A stretch of DNA of 54,890 nt from Nitrososphaerales archaeon (lineage in GTDB: Archaea; Thermoproteota; Nitrososphaeria; Nitrososphaerales; Gagatemarchaeaceae): assembly GCA_030039795.1 (NCBI GenBank), contig JASHUU010000011.1, forward strand, positions 1 through 54,890, written 5' to 3'. The position numbers and the translations under genes are program-made. The notes under the pieces are model-generated. The model was not told the origin of the DNA. It saw nothing but the letters and a program-made list of their open reading frames with translations, and did no database searches. Shown here in pieces: positions 39,063-47,756 of this stretch; position 1 is the first letter of the stretch, and each line of letters opens with the position of its first letter.

Positions 39063-40721
39063 GTGGATGAACTCAGAAAGAGAAGCGTGGTGATCACAGC
39101 CGCCCTCCCTTACGCCTATGACGACCTCCACCTCGGACACATCGCAAGCACCCACCTTCCACCCGACATACTCTACAGATATCTCAAGCTGAAGGGAATC
39201 CAGGCGATCCAGGTCTGCGCCTCCGACGACTTCGGCACGCCAATCCTCATCGCGGCTGAGAAGAAGGGAGAGCAGCCCAGGGAGTACGTCGCCCGCTGGA
39301 ACAGGAGGTTCAAGGAAGACCTGGAGAAGCTGGGCATCGTATACGACGTCTTCGACAGGACGAGTTCGGACGAGAACGTCCAGACGGTGCAGGAGTTCTT
39401 CACCAGGCTGAGGGCGAACGGGTACATCTTCGAGTCCGAGGTCAGCCAGTTCTACTGCGAATACGACAAGAAGTTCCTTCCTGACAGATACGTCAAGGGG
39501 AAGTGCCCGTACTGCGGGGCGGAAGAGCAGTACTCCGACGGCTGCGAGAACTGCGGGCGGACGCTCCAGCCCGGTCAGGTACTCGAGCCTCACTGCTCCA
39601 TCTGCGGGAGGCCCCCTTCAACAAGGAAGAGCCAGCACTACTTCTTCAGGCTCTCGGCCTTCGCGGGAAAGCTCGAGGAGTGGCTCAAGAGCAACGGGGG
39701 CCTGCAGGCCGACGCCAAGAACTACGTCCTGAACTGGATAAAGGACGGCCTCCAAGACTGGGACATCACGAGGGACATCTCCTGGGGGGTTCCTGTGCCG
39801 CTCCCCGACGCCCGCGACAAAGTCTTCTACGGTTGGTTCGACAACCATCTCTGCTACATCACGGCCGCTCTGAAGGCTGCAAGAAGGACAGGAACGGCGG
39901 GGGCGGAGTTCTGGAACGATTCGACCGTGTATCACTTCATCGGCAAGGACATAGTGTATCACCACTACCTGTTCCTGCCGGGAATGAGGCTCGGCGACGG
40001 AAGGTTCAAGCTGCCCGACTTCATACCGACCAGAGGCCATCTGCTGCTCATGGGGAAGAAGATCTCCCGGAGCAGGCGGTGGATGATAACGGTGAGGGAC
40101 TTCCTCGACATCTTCCCGCCAGACTATCTCAGATTCTACCTGACGAGGATCGTCCCCTTCAGCCAGGCGGACGCTAACTTCGACTTCAAAGAGTTCGCAG
40201 ACAAGATAAACAACGAGCTTGTCGCCAACATCGGGAACTTCGCGCACAGGGCGCTGAGCTTCGTGGAGACCAGGCACGGGGGGGTGGTCCCCGCGCCAGG
40301 CGCCGCCGGCGTGGACGAGGCGGCCATCCTCGCGGATGTGGAGTCCGCGCTGGCCGAGACGGGGGACCTGATAGGGCAGGGGCACTTCGACAGGGCGATC
40401 AAGAGGGTGCTGGACTTTTCCACAAAGTGCAACCAGTACTTCCAGCGCAAGGCCCCCTGGAACAACCCGGCTGAGGAGCCTACGACCGTGTTCTATTCAT
40501 GCAACCTGGTCGCCGCCCTCGCCACGCTCGCCAGCCCATTCCTCCCGTTCAGCTCCGAAGAGCTCTGGAGGCAGCTGGGCTTCGACCGCCCGATCGAGGC
40601 CGACGGCTGGGATGCCGCCTCGAAGCTGAGGGTGGAGTCGGGCAGGAAGGTCCAAGCCAGGCCGCTGTTCACGAAGGTCGAGGAGAAGGACATCGCCCGC
40701 GTCAACGTCATGCTGGGCTGA
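39063..40721 (+). CDS. metG: Methionyl-tRNA synthetase
   Basis: 552 residues from a GTG at a leaderless distance from a TATA box. Class I synthetase: the HIGH motif is HLGHIAST after ALPYAYDDL, and the KMSKS motif is KKISRSRRWMI, slightly altered. The connective insert has the zinc cysteines CPYCG, CENCG and CSICG. The anticodon-binding helices (CNQYFQRKAPWNNP, LASPFLPFSSEELWRQLG) follow. No C-terminal tRNA-binding (EMAP-like) domain is fused. It ends immediately before the convergent FtsZ-like gene. Methionine biosynthesis and S-adenosylmethionine recycling genes lie upstream, a sensible neighbourhood. Confidence 0.94.
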   Translation: MDELRKRSVVITAALPYAYDDLHLGHIASTHLPPDILYRYLKLKGIQAIQVCASDDFGTPILIAAEKKGEQPREYVARWNRRFKEDLEKLGIVYDVFDRTSSDENVQTVQEFFTRLRANGYIFESEVSQFYCEYDKKFLPDRYVKGKCPYCGAEEQYSDGCENCGRTLQPGQVLEPHCSICGRPPSTRKSQHYFFRLSAFAGKLEEWLKSNGGLQADAKNYVLNWIKDGLQDWDITRDISWGVPVPLPDARDKVFYGWFDNHLCYITAALKAARRTGTAGAEFWNDSTVYHFIGKDIVYHHYLFLPGMRLGDGRFKLPDFIPTRGHLLLMGKKISRSRRWMITVRDFLDIFPPDYLRFYLTRIVPFSQADANFDFKEFADKINNELVANIGNFAHRALSFVETRHGGVVPAPGAAGVDEAAILADVESALAETGDLIGQGHFDRAIKRVLDFSTKCNQYFQRKAPWNNPAEEPTTVFYSCNLVAALATLASPFLPFSSEELWRQLGFDRPIEADGWDAASKLRVESGRKVQARPLFTKVEEKDIARVNVMLG

Positions 40722-41744
40722 CTAGTCGCAAGGAGAGAGCGCTTCGAGCCCTTCAGTGAAGGACGCGTCCATCTCGTCGTCTATGGCGCGGCCGCCCAAG
40801 AGCCTGTCGAGGGGGTCGTATTCGTCGTACTTCGTCGACGTGAACCCCGAGGCCAGGAGCGACACTTGGAGCTGGGGGGAGGCATGGCTCCCTACGCAAT
40901 ACTCCACGTCCACGCCCTGGTTCCTCATCATGGTGCCCAGACGACCGACCACCATCCCTACCTCTTGTCCCGAGAGGGACCCGTCGCCGCTGAGGATGAC
41001 CACCGCGTGCGTTGCTGTCTTGGTCTCTGCGAGCTTGCTGAGCGAGACGACGGCTCCGGCGAGGCCCTCCTCCGCCTTGTCAGGGGCGTCGCTCGTAGAA
41101 ACTCCCAGGAGTGAATAGCCGTCACGGATGACCGTGCCCAGCAGCTTGTTGAGGCCCACGGGGACTGATCCCTCGGCGGCCGCAGACAGGAGCGCTCCCA
41201 GCGACCTGACCGCCTCCGTGTTGGCAGAGACGTAGAGGTCTGGCAGGGTCGAGTCGTCTGGAGAGGAGCGCATCAACGTGTCGTTGTCGATGACCACGAC
41301 TCCGCGGGACTGGGCGCGAAGGTGCCTGAGCGAAACGCCCGCGTAGAACCTCATCTTCTTCTCGAATTCAAACGGCATGACCGCCACCCCCACGGTCGTG
41401 GCGCCGCTCTCCTGCGCGACCGACGCGACGTATGGCGCGATCCCGCTGCCAGTCGCGCCTCCCAACCCGGCAACGACGAAGACCACCTTTGACCCCTCGA
41501 CCAGCTCCTTGATCCTTACGCGGTCTCGCATCGCCAGGCCTCTGGCCATGGCGGGCGTGAGCTTCTGGTCGACCGGAGAGTCGACGAGCACGCCTAGCCC
41601 GTCCGTCCCCGCGAGGTCTGCGGAGTCGCAGGAGACGTACGCGAATCTGTCGACAAGCAGAGACTTCTTGCTTAGGAGAGAGACAATCCTGGTCCCCGCG
41701 CTCCCAATTCCGATAGCAGTGACCTTCGATTTCTCGTCAGACAT
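40722..41744 (-). CDS. Divergent FtsZ/tubulin-family protein without T7-loop aspartates
   Basis: 340 residues from ATG 41744. N-terminal GTPase domain: VTAIGIGSAGTRIVSLL, the tubulin signature at 93-101 (GLGGATGSG, one Gly to Ala), APYVASVAQESGATTVGVAVMPF, and a mid-protein ANTEAVR. In FtsZ the next part (after helix H7) is NVDFADV, whose Asp activates GTP in the neighbouring subunit; here the segment from residue 192 to 207 has no Asp or Glu at all. GTP binding is therefore plausible but polymer-dependent hydrolysis is not. A similar loss was described for thaumarchaeal FtsZ, whose cells divide with Cdv/ESCRT proteins instead. The C-terminal domain is present; no obvious C-terminal peptide. 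A box TTTATC lies upstream. Confidence 0.85.
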   Translation of the reverse strand: MSDEKSKVTAIGIGSAGTRIVSLLSKKSLLVDRFAYVSCDSADLAGTDGLGVLVDSPVDQKLTPAMARGLAMRDRVRIKELVEGSKVVFVVAGLGGATGSGIAPYVASVAQESGATTVGVAVMPFEFEKKMRFYAGVSLRHLRAQSRGVVVIDNDTLMRSSPDDSTLPDLYVSANTEAVRSLGALLSAAAEGSVPVGLNKLLGTVIRDGYSLLGVSTSDAPDKAEEGLAGAVVSLSKLAETKTATHAVVILSGDGSLSGQEVGMVVGRLGTMMRNQGVDVEYCVGSHASPQLQVSLLASGFTSTKYDEYDPLDRLLGGRAIDDEMDASFTEGLEALSPCD

Positions 41745-41845
41745 GGGCGGGCGCGCAGGTAGGGCGTCGCCGGGGATAAACAAACCCGACACCGAATATT
41801 CTTGACAAGGAATAGAAACTTCTTAACCAGTCTCTTGGGACAACT

Positions 41846-42154
41846 CTACCTGATCTTCGGCCTTGGGTCCCCGTTGACCAGCCTATTGACCAGGTCGTCC
41901 ATCATGTGGCCCGTGCACTCGACCCTGACCGTCTTGACGCCGTCCACCGAAAGCGCCGCCTCGCGGATGCTCCTGCCGATGTCCACTGCCAGCGGGCTGT
42001 AGGGAGAGAGGGGCTGGAACCTCACCTTCACCGAACCAGAAGCCGTCTCGGAGACCTCGGTCACTATGTTGAGCTCGCCCATCTTCCTGGACGTCTCCTC
42101 CTCGACAATCTCATCCAGACGCTCAGTGACCAGCTTCTTGAAGTCCTTGTCCAC
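41846..42154 (-). CDS. MIP18/DUF59-family protein (iron-sulfur assembly type)
   Basis: 102 residues. The C-terminal two thirds match the MIP18 (DUF59) fold: SVKVRFQPLSPYSPLAVDIG, IREAALSVDGVKTVRVECTG, then MMDDLVNRLVN. Family members help assemble or insert iron-sulfur clusters (SufT/PaaD/Cia2-type), but the usual cysteine of the P-x-C-P motif reads SPYSP here, and the only cysteine is in VECTG, so the exact role is uncertain. The N-terminal part is a charged helix, LVTERLDEIVEEETSRK. It is flanked by the FtsZ-like gene (102 nt) and GcvPB, all on the minus strand. Confidence 0.8.
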   Translation of the reverse strand: MDKDFKKLVTERLDEIVEEETSRKMGELNIVTEVSETASGSVKVRFQPLSPYSPLAVDIGRSIREAALSVDGVKTVRVECTGHMMDDLVNRLVNGDPRPKIR

Positions 42155-42197
42155 GCCAGTCGGCTTCGCACGAGGCGAGACTATATGACTTTTGGCT

Positions 42198-43670
42198 CTA
42201 CCACCGCACTTTCAACGTCATCGGATGAGATGCCTTCACCTCGTCCACCCTTCCTACGCTGGTGTTGTTTGGGAACTCCGTCTTTCCCTCCGTCACCGAC
42301 TTGTATACGCTGTTCAGGGCGGCGGCGTATTCGTCCAGCATCTCCAAAGGCTCTGACTCCGTCGGCTCTATCATCAGCGCCTCCCTGACTATCAGAGGAA
42401 AATAGACAGTAGGGGAGTGCATGCCATAGTCGAGGATCGCCTTCGCCACAGTCATGGCCGACCCGGGAAGCTCGCTCTTCACCGACACGACCGCTTCGTG
42501 CTTCCTCCTCAGCTCCCTCCCATGAGAGGCCGGGAACGCGTCCTGGTCCAAGCTCTTCCATAGGTAGTTCGCCGCGAGGACGGCCAGGGAAGAAACGTCT
42601 GTGAGGCCCGATCCCCCGAGGAGGCGGATGTACGCGTACGCTCTGAGCAGGACTGCCGAGTTCCCGACAAAGCCTTTCAGCGGGCCTATCGATCGCTTGA
42701 GTCCGTAGTCCAAGGAGTACCCCTGCTTGCCGCGCGAGACGACGGGCACCGGAAGATACTCTGAGAGGCTCTTTGTGACGCCTACAGGGCCCGCTCCCGG
42801 CCCGCCACCTCCGTGCGGTGTGGCGAACGTCTTGTGAAGGTTGAGGTGCACCACGTCGAAGCCCATGTCCCCAGGCCTCGCCCGCCCGAGCATCGCGTTC
42901 ATGTTCGCCCCGTCGTAGTACATCAGCCCGCCCGCGTCGTGGACCGCCCTACAGACCTCCGCGACCTCGCTCTCAAACAGCCCCAGCGTGTTCGGGACCG
43001 TGAACATCATCCCTGCCGTCCTGTCAGACGTCAGCTCCTCCACCGCGCTCGCCCTTACCTGGCCGCTCGAGTCCGAAGGCACCTTCACGACCTTGAACCC
43101 TGCCATCGCCGCGCTGGCCGGGTTCGTCCCATGCGCGGAGTCGGGCACCAGTATCTCGTCTCTCTGCCGCGCGCCGTGGACCCCATGGAACTTCCTCATT
43201 ATCAGAACGCCCGCGAACTCTCCCTGGGCGCCGGCGGCGGTAGAGAGAGAGAAACTCGACATGCCGGTGACTTCGCAGAGGAACTGCTGCAGTTCGTAGA
43301 AGACGGAGAGGATGCCCTGTACGGTCTCCTCTGGCTGGAGAGGGTGGGCCTGCCGCATATAGTCTGTGGCGGCGATGGCCTCCGACACCTTGGGGTTGTA
43401 CTTCATCGTACAGCTTCCGAGAGGATACATCCCGAGCTCGACGGAGTAGTTCATCTGGGAAAGCCTGTTGAAGTGCCTCAGGACCTGCAGCTCCGAGAGC
43501 TCCGGGAGCGGGATGTCTTTCCTCCTCATGGCGGGCGGCACCAACGACGCCGGGTTCCTGAACTTCCCCTTGATGTACGGGTCTGCTGCCACGCTGGTTC
43601 CGACCCTGCCAGGCCTGCTCATCTCGTTCAGAAGAGGCTCGTTCCAGCGAGCCTGCCTGAATCCGGGCAT
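42198..43670 (-). CDS. gcvPB: Glycine dehydrogenase (decarboxylating) subunit 2
   Basis: 490 residues, the PLP-binding half of the split P-protein. It has the lysine of VVHLNLHKTFATPHGGGGPG that forms the internal aldimine, preceded by YYDGANMNAMLG, and the C-terminal HSPTVYFPLIVREALMIEPTE segment. With subunit 1 it decarboxylates glycine and passes the aminomethyl group to the H-protein lipoyl arm. It begins directly after the gcvPA stop (TAG ATG). Genes for the T- and H-proteins are not in the window. Confidence 0.95.
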   Translation of the reverse strand: MPGFRQARWNEPLLNEMSRPGRVGTSVAADPYIKGKFRNPASLVPPAMRRKDIPLPELSELQVLRHFNRLSQMNYSVELGMYPLGSCTMKYNPKVSEAIAATDYMRQAHPLQPEETVQGILSVFYELQQFLCEVTGMSSFSLSTAAGAQGEFAGVLIMRKFHGVHGARQRDEILVPDSAHGTNPASAAMAGFKVVKVPSDSSGQVRASAVEELTSDRTAGMMFTVPNTLGLFESEVAEVCRAVHDAGGLMYYDGANMNAMLGRARPGDMGFDVVHLNLHKTFATPHGGGGPGAGPVGVTKSLSEYLPVPVVSRGKQGYSLDYGLKRSIGPLKGFVGNSAVLLRAYAYIRLLGGSGLTDVSSLAVLAANYLWKSLDQDAFPASHGRELRRKHEAVVSVKSELPGSAMTVAKAILDYGMHSPTVYFPLIVREALMIEPTESEPLEMLDEYAAALNSVYKSVTEGKTEFPNNTSVGRVDEVKASHPMTLKVRW

Positions 43671-45056
43671 CTATAGGGCGGCCTCCAGCGCGCCTGCGAG
43701 CCTCTCGATGTCGTCCTTGGTGTGGACCTCCGTCACGCAGTAGAGGCCGGCTTCGGCTCCTATGCCGCTCTCCCGCTCTAGCGGGTATCCTGCCAGAACG
43801 CCAGCCTTGGCCATCCGCTTGAAGACGGAGCGCGACCTCGCTCTCGCATAGGAGACCACGAACTCCTTGAAGAAGTGGCCCTCGAAGTGAGGGGACTTCA
43901 CGCCCTTGACCTTCGCCAGCCGCTCGGCCGCGAAGTGGGCGTTCGATATCACCGTCTCGCCCAGGGTGCGGAAGCCGTTCTTCCCGAGGAGCGAGAGATA
44001 GCTTGCTGCTGCGAGGGCCATGAGCGATTGGTTGGTGCACACGTTCGAGGTGGCAGCCTCTCTCCGTATGTGCTGCTCCCTGGACTGGAGCACCATCGCA
44101 AACGCCTTCTGCGCCGGGTCTGCTGCCGCGGTCGTCAATCCTATGAGCCTGCCGGGCATGCTTCGCGCGAGTTTGATGTCGTTGACGCCGAACAGCCCTA
44201 GATGCGGCCCGCCGTAGTTCATCGGTATCCCGAGGGGCTGGCCTTCTCCGACCACGATGTCAGATCCGTAGGCCCCCGGCTCCCTGACTAGGGAGAGCGA
44301 TATCGGGTCGACGCCCACCACCGCAAGCCCTCCTCGCGAGTGGACCGCCTTGGTCAGCTCCTCCGCGCCCTCCTCGACGACGCCGAAGTAATTGGGGTTC
44401 TCGAAGTATACGCAAGCCACCTCGTCAGTCAACTTCCTCCTTAGGTCCGCAGGGTCGAGCGTCCCTTCCGTCGTGTCGTAGCCGATCGTCTCTGTCTTGA
44501 TGCCCATCGGTTCCGCGTACGTCTCGATGACCTTCCGTCTGCCCGGCCCCACGTTGGCTCCGACCAGGGCCTTCTTCCTTCCCGTGACCCTCCCGGCCAT
44601 CCTCACGGCCTCGCCCGCCGCGGACGCCCAGTCGTAGAGCGAGCTGTTGCAAGCCTGCATCCCCAGGAGGTCGCACATCAGGCTCTGGAACTCGAAGAGC
44701 GCCTGGAGCATCCCCTGGCTGATCTCGGGCTGATACGGCGTGTAGCTGGTGTAGAACTCCTGCCTGGACGTTATCGAGTCGACGGCTGCAGGGATGTAAT
44801 GGGGCCAGACGCCGCCTCCCAGGAAGCACAACGTTGCAGGGGGTGTCCTGTTCGCCGAGAGCTTCGTCAGCAGTTCGCGCCTCAGGAAGTATTCCGGCGA
44901 AGCCTCGGGGATCCTCAGCTTTCCACGGAACCTGAGCCCCGGAGGGACGTCCGAAAATAGCTCGTCGACGGATGCCGCCCCCACCTTCTTGAGCATGGCT
45001 GAGACGAAGGACTCGTCAGAGTTCGGGAGGAGGGGGTGGGCGTGCTTGCCTTTCAT
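43671..45056 (-). CDS. gcvPA: Glycine dehydrogenase (decarboxylating) subunit 1
   Basis: 461 residues, the N-terminal half of the P-protein found as a separate chain in archaea and many bacteria. Landmarks are HYIPAAVDSITSRQEFYTSY, TPYQPEISQGMLQALFEFQS, LFEFQSLMCDLLGMQACNSS, and the late REQHIRREAATSNVCTNQSL. It pairs with subunit 2 to make the glycine decarboxylase. First gene of the pair, with ATG at 45056 near a TATA-like run of the shared upstream region. Confidence 0.94.
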   Translation of the reverse strand: MKGKHAHPLLPNSDESFVSAMLKKVGAASVDELFSDVPPGLRFRGKLRIPEASPEYFLRRELLTKLSANRTPPATLCFLGGGVWPHYIPAAVDSITSRQEFYTSYTPYQPEISQGMLQALFEFQSLMCDLLGMQACNSSLYDWASAAGEAVRMAGRVTGRKKALVGANVGPGRRKVIETYAEPMGIKTETIGYDTTEGTLDPADLRRKLTDEVACVYFENPNYFGVVEEGAEELTKAVHSRGGLAVVGVDPISLSLVREPGAYGSDIVVGEGQPLGIPMNYGGPHLGLFGVNDIKLARSMPGRLIGLTTAAADPAQKAFAMVLQSREQHIRREAATSNVCTNQSLMALAAASYLSLLGKNGFRTLGETVISNAHFAAERLAKVKGVKSPHFEGHFFKEFVVSYARARSRSVFKRMAKAGVLAGYPLERESGIGAEAGLYCVTEVHTKDDIERLAGALEAAL

Positions 45057-45077
45057 TCGGTTCGGGCCGAAAAAACG

Positions 45078-45088
45078 CTTAAAATAAG
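45078..45088. promoter_or_regulatory. Shared promoter element between gcvPA and the divergent membrane-protein gene
   Basis: CTTAAAATAAG on the plus strand lies 25-35 nt before TTG 45114; on the minus strand it reads CTTATTTTAAG and lies 22-32 nt before the gcvPA ATG 45056. The near-symmetrical element could promote both directions, and both transcripts would be essentially leaderless. Confidence 0.55.
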
Positions 45089-45113
45089 AACGTAGCGCCG
45101 CTGGAACCCCGCT

Positions 45114-46760
45114 TTGAAGAGACTCGTCCCAGTCGCATTGCTCATCCTGCTCGCCCTTACGTTCACGCCAGTGCAGCTTCAGGCGAAGGGGGCGACGTCG
45201 TCTCTCGTCTACGTGGACAGCGTCTACACCCTCAACAGATACGGGTACGCGACCGTCAACGAGACCGTCACGTTCACGAACAACTCCACCTCCCCCGCGT
45301 CGCCGCCGGCCATCGAGGTGGGCCTGGGTAACGTCTCGACTTTCGCCGTGGCCTCAATGATCTTCGGCGAAGGGTTCCAGATGAGTTCGAACGCGACCGG
45401 AGGCCCCTTCCTGGTCACCTCGACTGGTTCGACCGCCGCAGGAGGCAACTCGAGCTTCACAATCTCTGTCCTGCTCAACGGGATCGTGACCTTCGGCGCG
45501 AACGGTACCCTCTACGTGGTCACCCTCACCGCGCCGTCGATGAGCCTCCTCGTGAAGGAGATGACGGAATCCGTCAAGCTCCCCTCCTCGGCGTCGTTCA
45601 CGTCCGCCCCCACGGGGCTCGGCTCCGCGGTCAACGGCACGTATTCTGCGACCGTTCGAAACGCGAAGCCTGCGTCGGCGGTCTTTTCAGTCGACGACAT
45701 GCCTGCGTCCGACTCAACAGGGTTCCACCCGCTGAAGATCTTCTCGGCGGAGCGGAAGATAACGATAGGGGCCGGGGACGTCCCGATGGTCACCGACTCG
45801 GTGACGTTCGAGAACATGGGCTCGACTGGGCTTGAGACCTTGGCTCTTGCGGCTCTGACCTCCTCGGACGGCAAGGTGACCGTGGTCCCTCCGGGGGAGA
45901 CCAGGCTGATAGCCCCCGTCACGGTGGCGCTGAGCAACGGGTCGCTGAGCCTTTCGAGCCTTTCGTTCGGCGCGGTCGCGCCAGACTCGAACTACACAAT
46001 AGCCTACCAGTACCCGCTCGCCAAAGCCTACTACTCCGTCTCAGGCGGGCAGGTGACGCTCAAGCTGCCCGACTCCCCTTCGATACCGGCGTTCATCGAG
46101 CACTACTCCGTCGTCGTGTCGGTTCCGCCTGGGCTCGAGGTGGTCGGGACTCCGTCCTTCGACCTCTCCAACGTGAGCCCATGGCAGAGCGGCACGTCCG
46201 ACCTTGCCTACCGGCTCACCGTCGGCTGGGCCGTGGACGGCGGGATACCGGGGGGCCTGCTAGCCTTCGCGCTGCTCTTCGTGGCCCTCTTCGCCTCCAG
46301 GGGCTCCCTCTCCACCGAGGAAGAGGAGGACGAGGAGACCTCGACCGACGTCGCTGAGGCGACGATAAAGGCGTTCGACGAAAAGACGAACCTGATCAAC
46401 GGGCTCTGGTCGGAGGTCGCCGAAAAGGAGGCAGGCGAGCTGTCGAAGGCATACTTCGACGCACAGAGAGCGAAGCTCGACGACTTCAGAGGCAAGGCAA
46501 TCCGCCGACTGAACGAGCTGAGGCAGAAGTCGACGACCCAGAAGTTCTTCGACCTCCTCGCTCAAGTCACAGAGACCGAGAGAGAGGTCGACAGGGCGGC
46601 GAAGGACAAGCTCAACCTGTACGAACAGTATTACACGAAGAGGATGCGCAAGGAGGTCTTCGACAGGCTCTCCCCCCAGTACACGAAGCGGCTCGAAAGG
46701 GCGCTGAACCAGCTGAGCGACGAGCTGCACACCATACAGAAGGAAGCTAAGCTCCTCTAG
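45114..46760 (+). CDS. Signal-anchored surface protein with cytoplasmic coiled coil, reminiscent of ribophorin I
   Basis: 548 residues from a leaderless TTG. Signal peptide (LVPVALLILLALTFTPVQLQA), an extracellular part of about 360 residues with many N-X-S/T sequons, built of repeated beta-domains (SVYTLNRYGYATVNETVTFTN at the start and VPMVTDSVTFENMGSTGLET in the middle), a single membrane helix (GGLLAFALLFVALFAS), an acidic stretch (TEEEEDEE) and a 150-residue cytoplasmic helical coiled coil. The order of beta domains, one membrane helix and cytoplasmic tail, plus the nucleus of the first beta-domain, brings ribophorin I (OST1) of the oligosaccharyltransferase to mind, but that is only a resemblance by eye. 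Its membrane location and N-glycan sequons are firm. Function unknown. Confidence 0.75.
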   Translation: MKRLVPVALLILLALTFTPVQLQAKGATSSLVYVDSVYTLNRYGYATVNETVTFTNNSTSPASPPAIEVGLGNVSTFAVASMIFGEGFQMSSNATGGPFLVTSTGSTAAGGNSSFTISVLLNGIVTFGANGTLYVVTLTAPSMSLLVKEMTESVKLPSSASFTSAPTGLGSAVNGTYSATVRNAKPASAVFSVDDMPASDSTGFHPLKIFSAERKITIGAGDVPMVTDSVTFENMGSTGLETLALAALTSSDGKVTVVPPGETRLIAPVTVALSNGSLSLSSLSFGAVAPDSNYTIAYQYPLAKAYYSVSGGQVTLKLPDSPSIPAFIEHYSVVVSVPPGLEVVGTPSFDLSNVSPWQSGTSDLAYRLTVGWAVDGGIPGGLLAFALLFVALFASRGSLSTEEEEDEETSTDVAEATIKAFDEKTNLINGLWSEVAEKEAGELSKAYFDAQRAKLDDFRGKAIRRLNELRQKSTTQKFFDLLAQVTETEREVDRAAKDKLNLYEQYYTKRMRKEVFDRLSPQYTKRLERALNQLSDELHTIQKEAKLL

Positions 46761-46814
46761 CCCCTCCTCTCCGGGGGGCAGATTTATGAGGCTGCAAAGC
46801 GTCGGAAGCCGACG

Positions 46815-47756
46815 ATGAGCGAAGTCGAGAAGCTCGTAATCATAGGATCTGGTCCCGCGGGCTTGACGGCGGCGATCTACGCTTCACGGGCCGGTCTTGA
46901 GCCGCTGGAGTTCATCGGGACGAAGTACGGCGGCCAGCTCATGCTGACCAGCGAGGTGGAGAACTTCCCCGGTTTCACTGACCCCGTCCTCGGCCCCGAC
47001 CTGATATCGAGGATGAAAGGACAGGCGGAAAGGCTCGGGGCCCGCCTGGTGCAGGAGGACGTGACCGGGGTGGACTTCAGGAGATACCCCTTCGAGGTGC
47101 GCACGCCGACAGGCTCGACGAAGGCGCTGAGCGTGGTGATAGCCACCGGCGCAAACCCGCGTCGCCTTAACCTGAAGTCCGAGCTGAGGCTGATGGGAAG
47201 GGGAGTCTCCAACTGCGCCGTGTGCGACGGCTTCTTCTTCAAGGGAAAGGAGGTCGCTGTCGTGGGCGGAGGCGACACCGCGATGGAGGAGGCGACCTTC
47301 CTCACAAAGTTCGCAACGCGAGTCACCATCGTCCACAGGAGAGGCGAGCTGAGGGCCAGCGCCGCGCTCAAGGACGAGGCGTCGGCCAATCCCAAGATCC
47401 GGTTCCTATGGAACTCAGAGGTCACAGACGTTCTCGGCGACGCGCACGTGGAAGGGATCAGGGTCAGGGACGTGAAGACCGGCGCCGAGCAAGAGATGAA
47501 GGTGGACGGCCTGTTCGTCGCGATAGGCTACGAGCCTAACACCGAGATATTCAGAGGCGAGGTCGAGCTGGACGAGAAGGGTTACGTGACCGTGTCGCGC
47601 CACACGGAGAGCAGCGTGCCGGGGGTGTTCGTCGCGGGCGACGTCAGAGACCATCGATACAGACAGGCGATCACCGCGGCCGCCGACGGGTGCAAGGCCG
47701 TCCTCGACGCGGAAAAGTTCGTGAAGGAGAGGCTCACGCTGAAGGCGGTCAGTTGA
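46815..47756 (+). CDS. trxB: Thioredoxin reductase
   Basis: 313 residues, full length. FAD site GSGPAGLTAAIYASRAGL, the redox pair CAVC in VSNCAVCDGFFF, the NADPH site VAVVGGGDTAMEEA with the HRRGELRAS segment that recognises the NADPH phosphate, and the closing FAD motif VPGVFVAGDV. It reduces thioredoxin or a glutaredoxin-like partner with NADPH. The gene ends 8 nt inside the convergent radical SAM gene. It follows the surface protein by 54 nt. Confidence 0.95.
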   Translation: MSEVEKLVIIGSGPAGLTAAIYASRAGLEPLEFIGTKYGGQLMLTSEVENFPGFTDPVLGPDLISRMKGQAERLGARLVQEDVTGVDFRRYPFEVRTPTGSTKALSVVIATGANPRRLNLKSELRLMGRGVSNCAVCDGFFFKGKEVAVVGGGDTAMEEATFLTKFATRVTIVHRRGELRASAALKDEASANPKIRFLWNSEVTDVLGDAHVEGIRVRDVKTGAEQEMKVDGLFVAIGYEPNTEIFRGEVELDEKGYVTVSRHTESSVPGVFVAGDVRDHRYRQAITAAADGCKAVLDAEKFVKERLTLKAVS

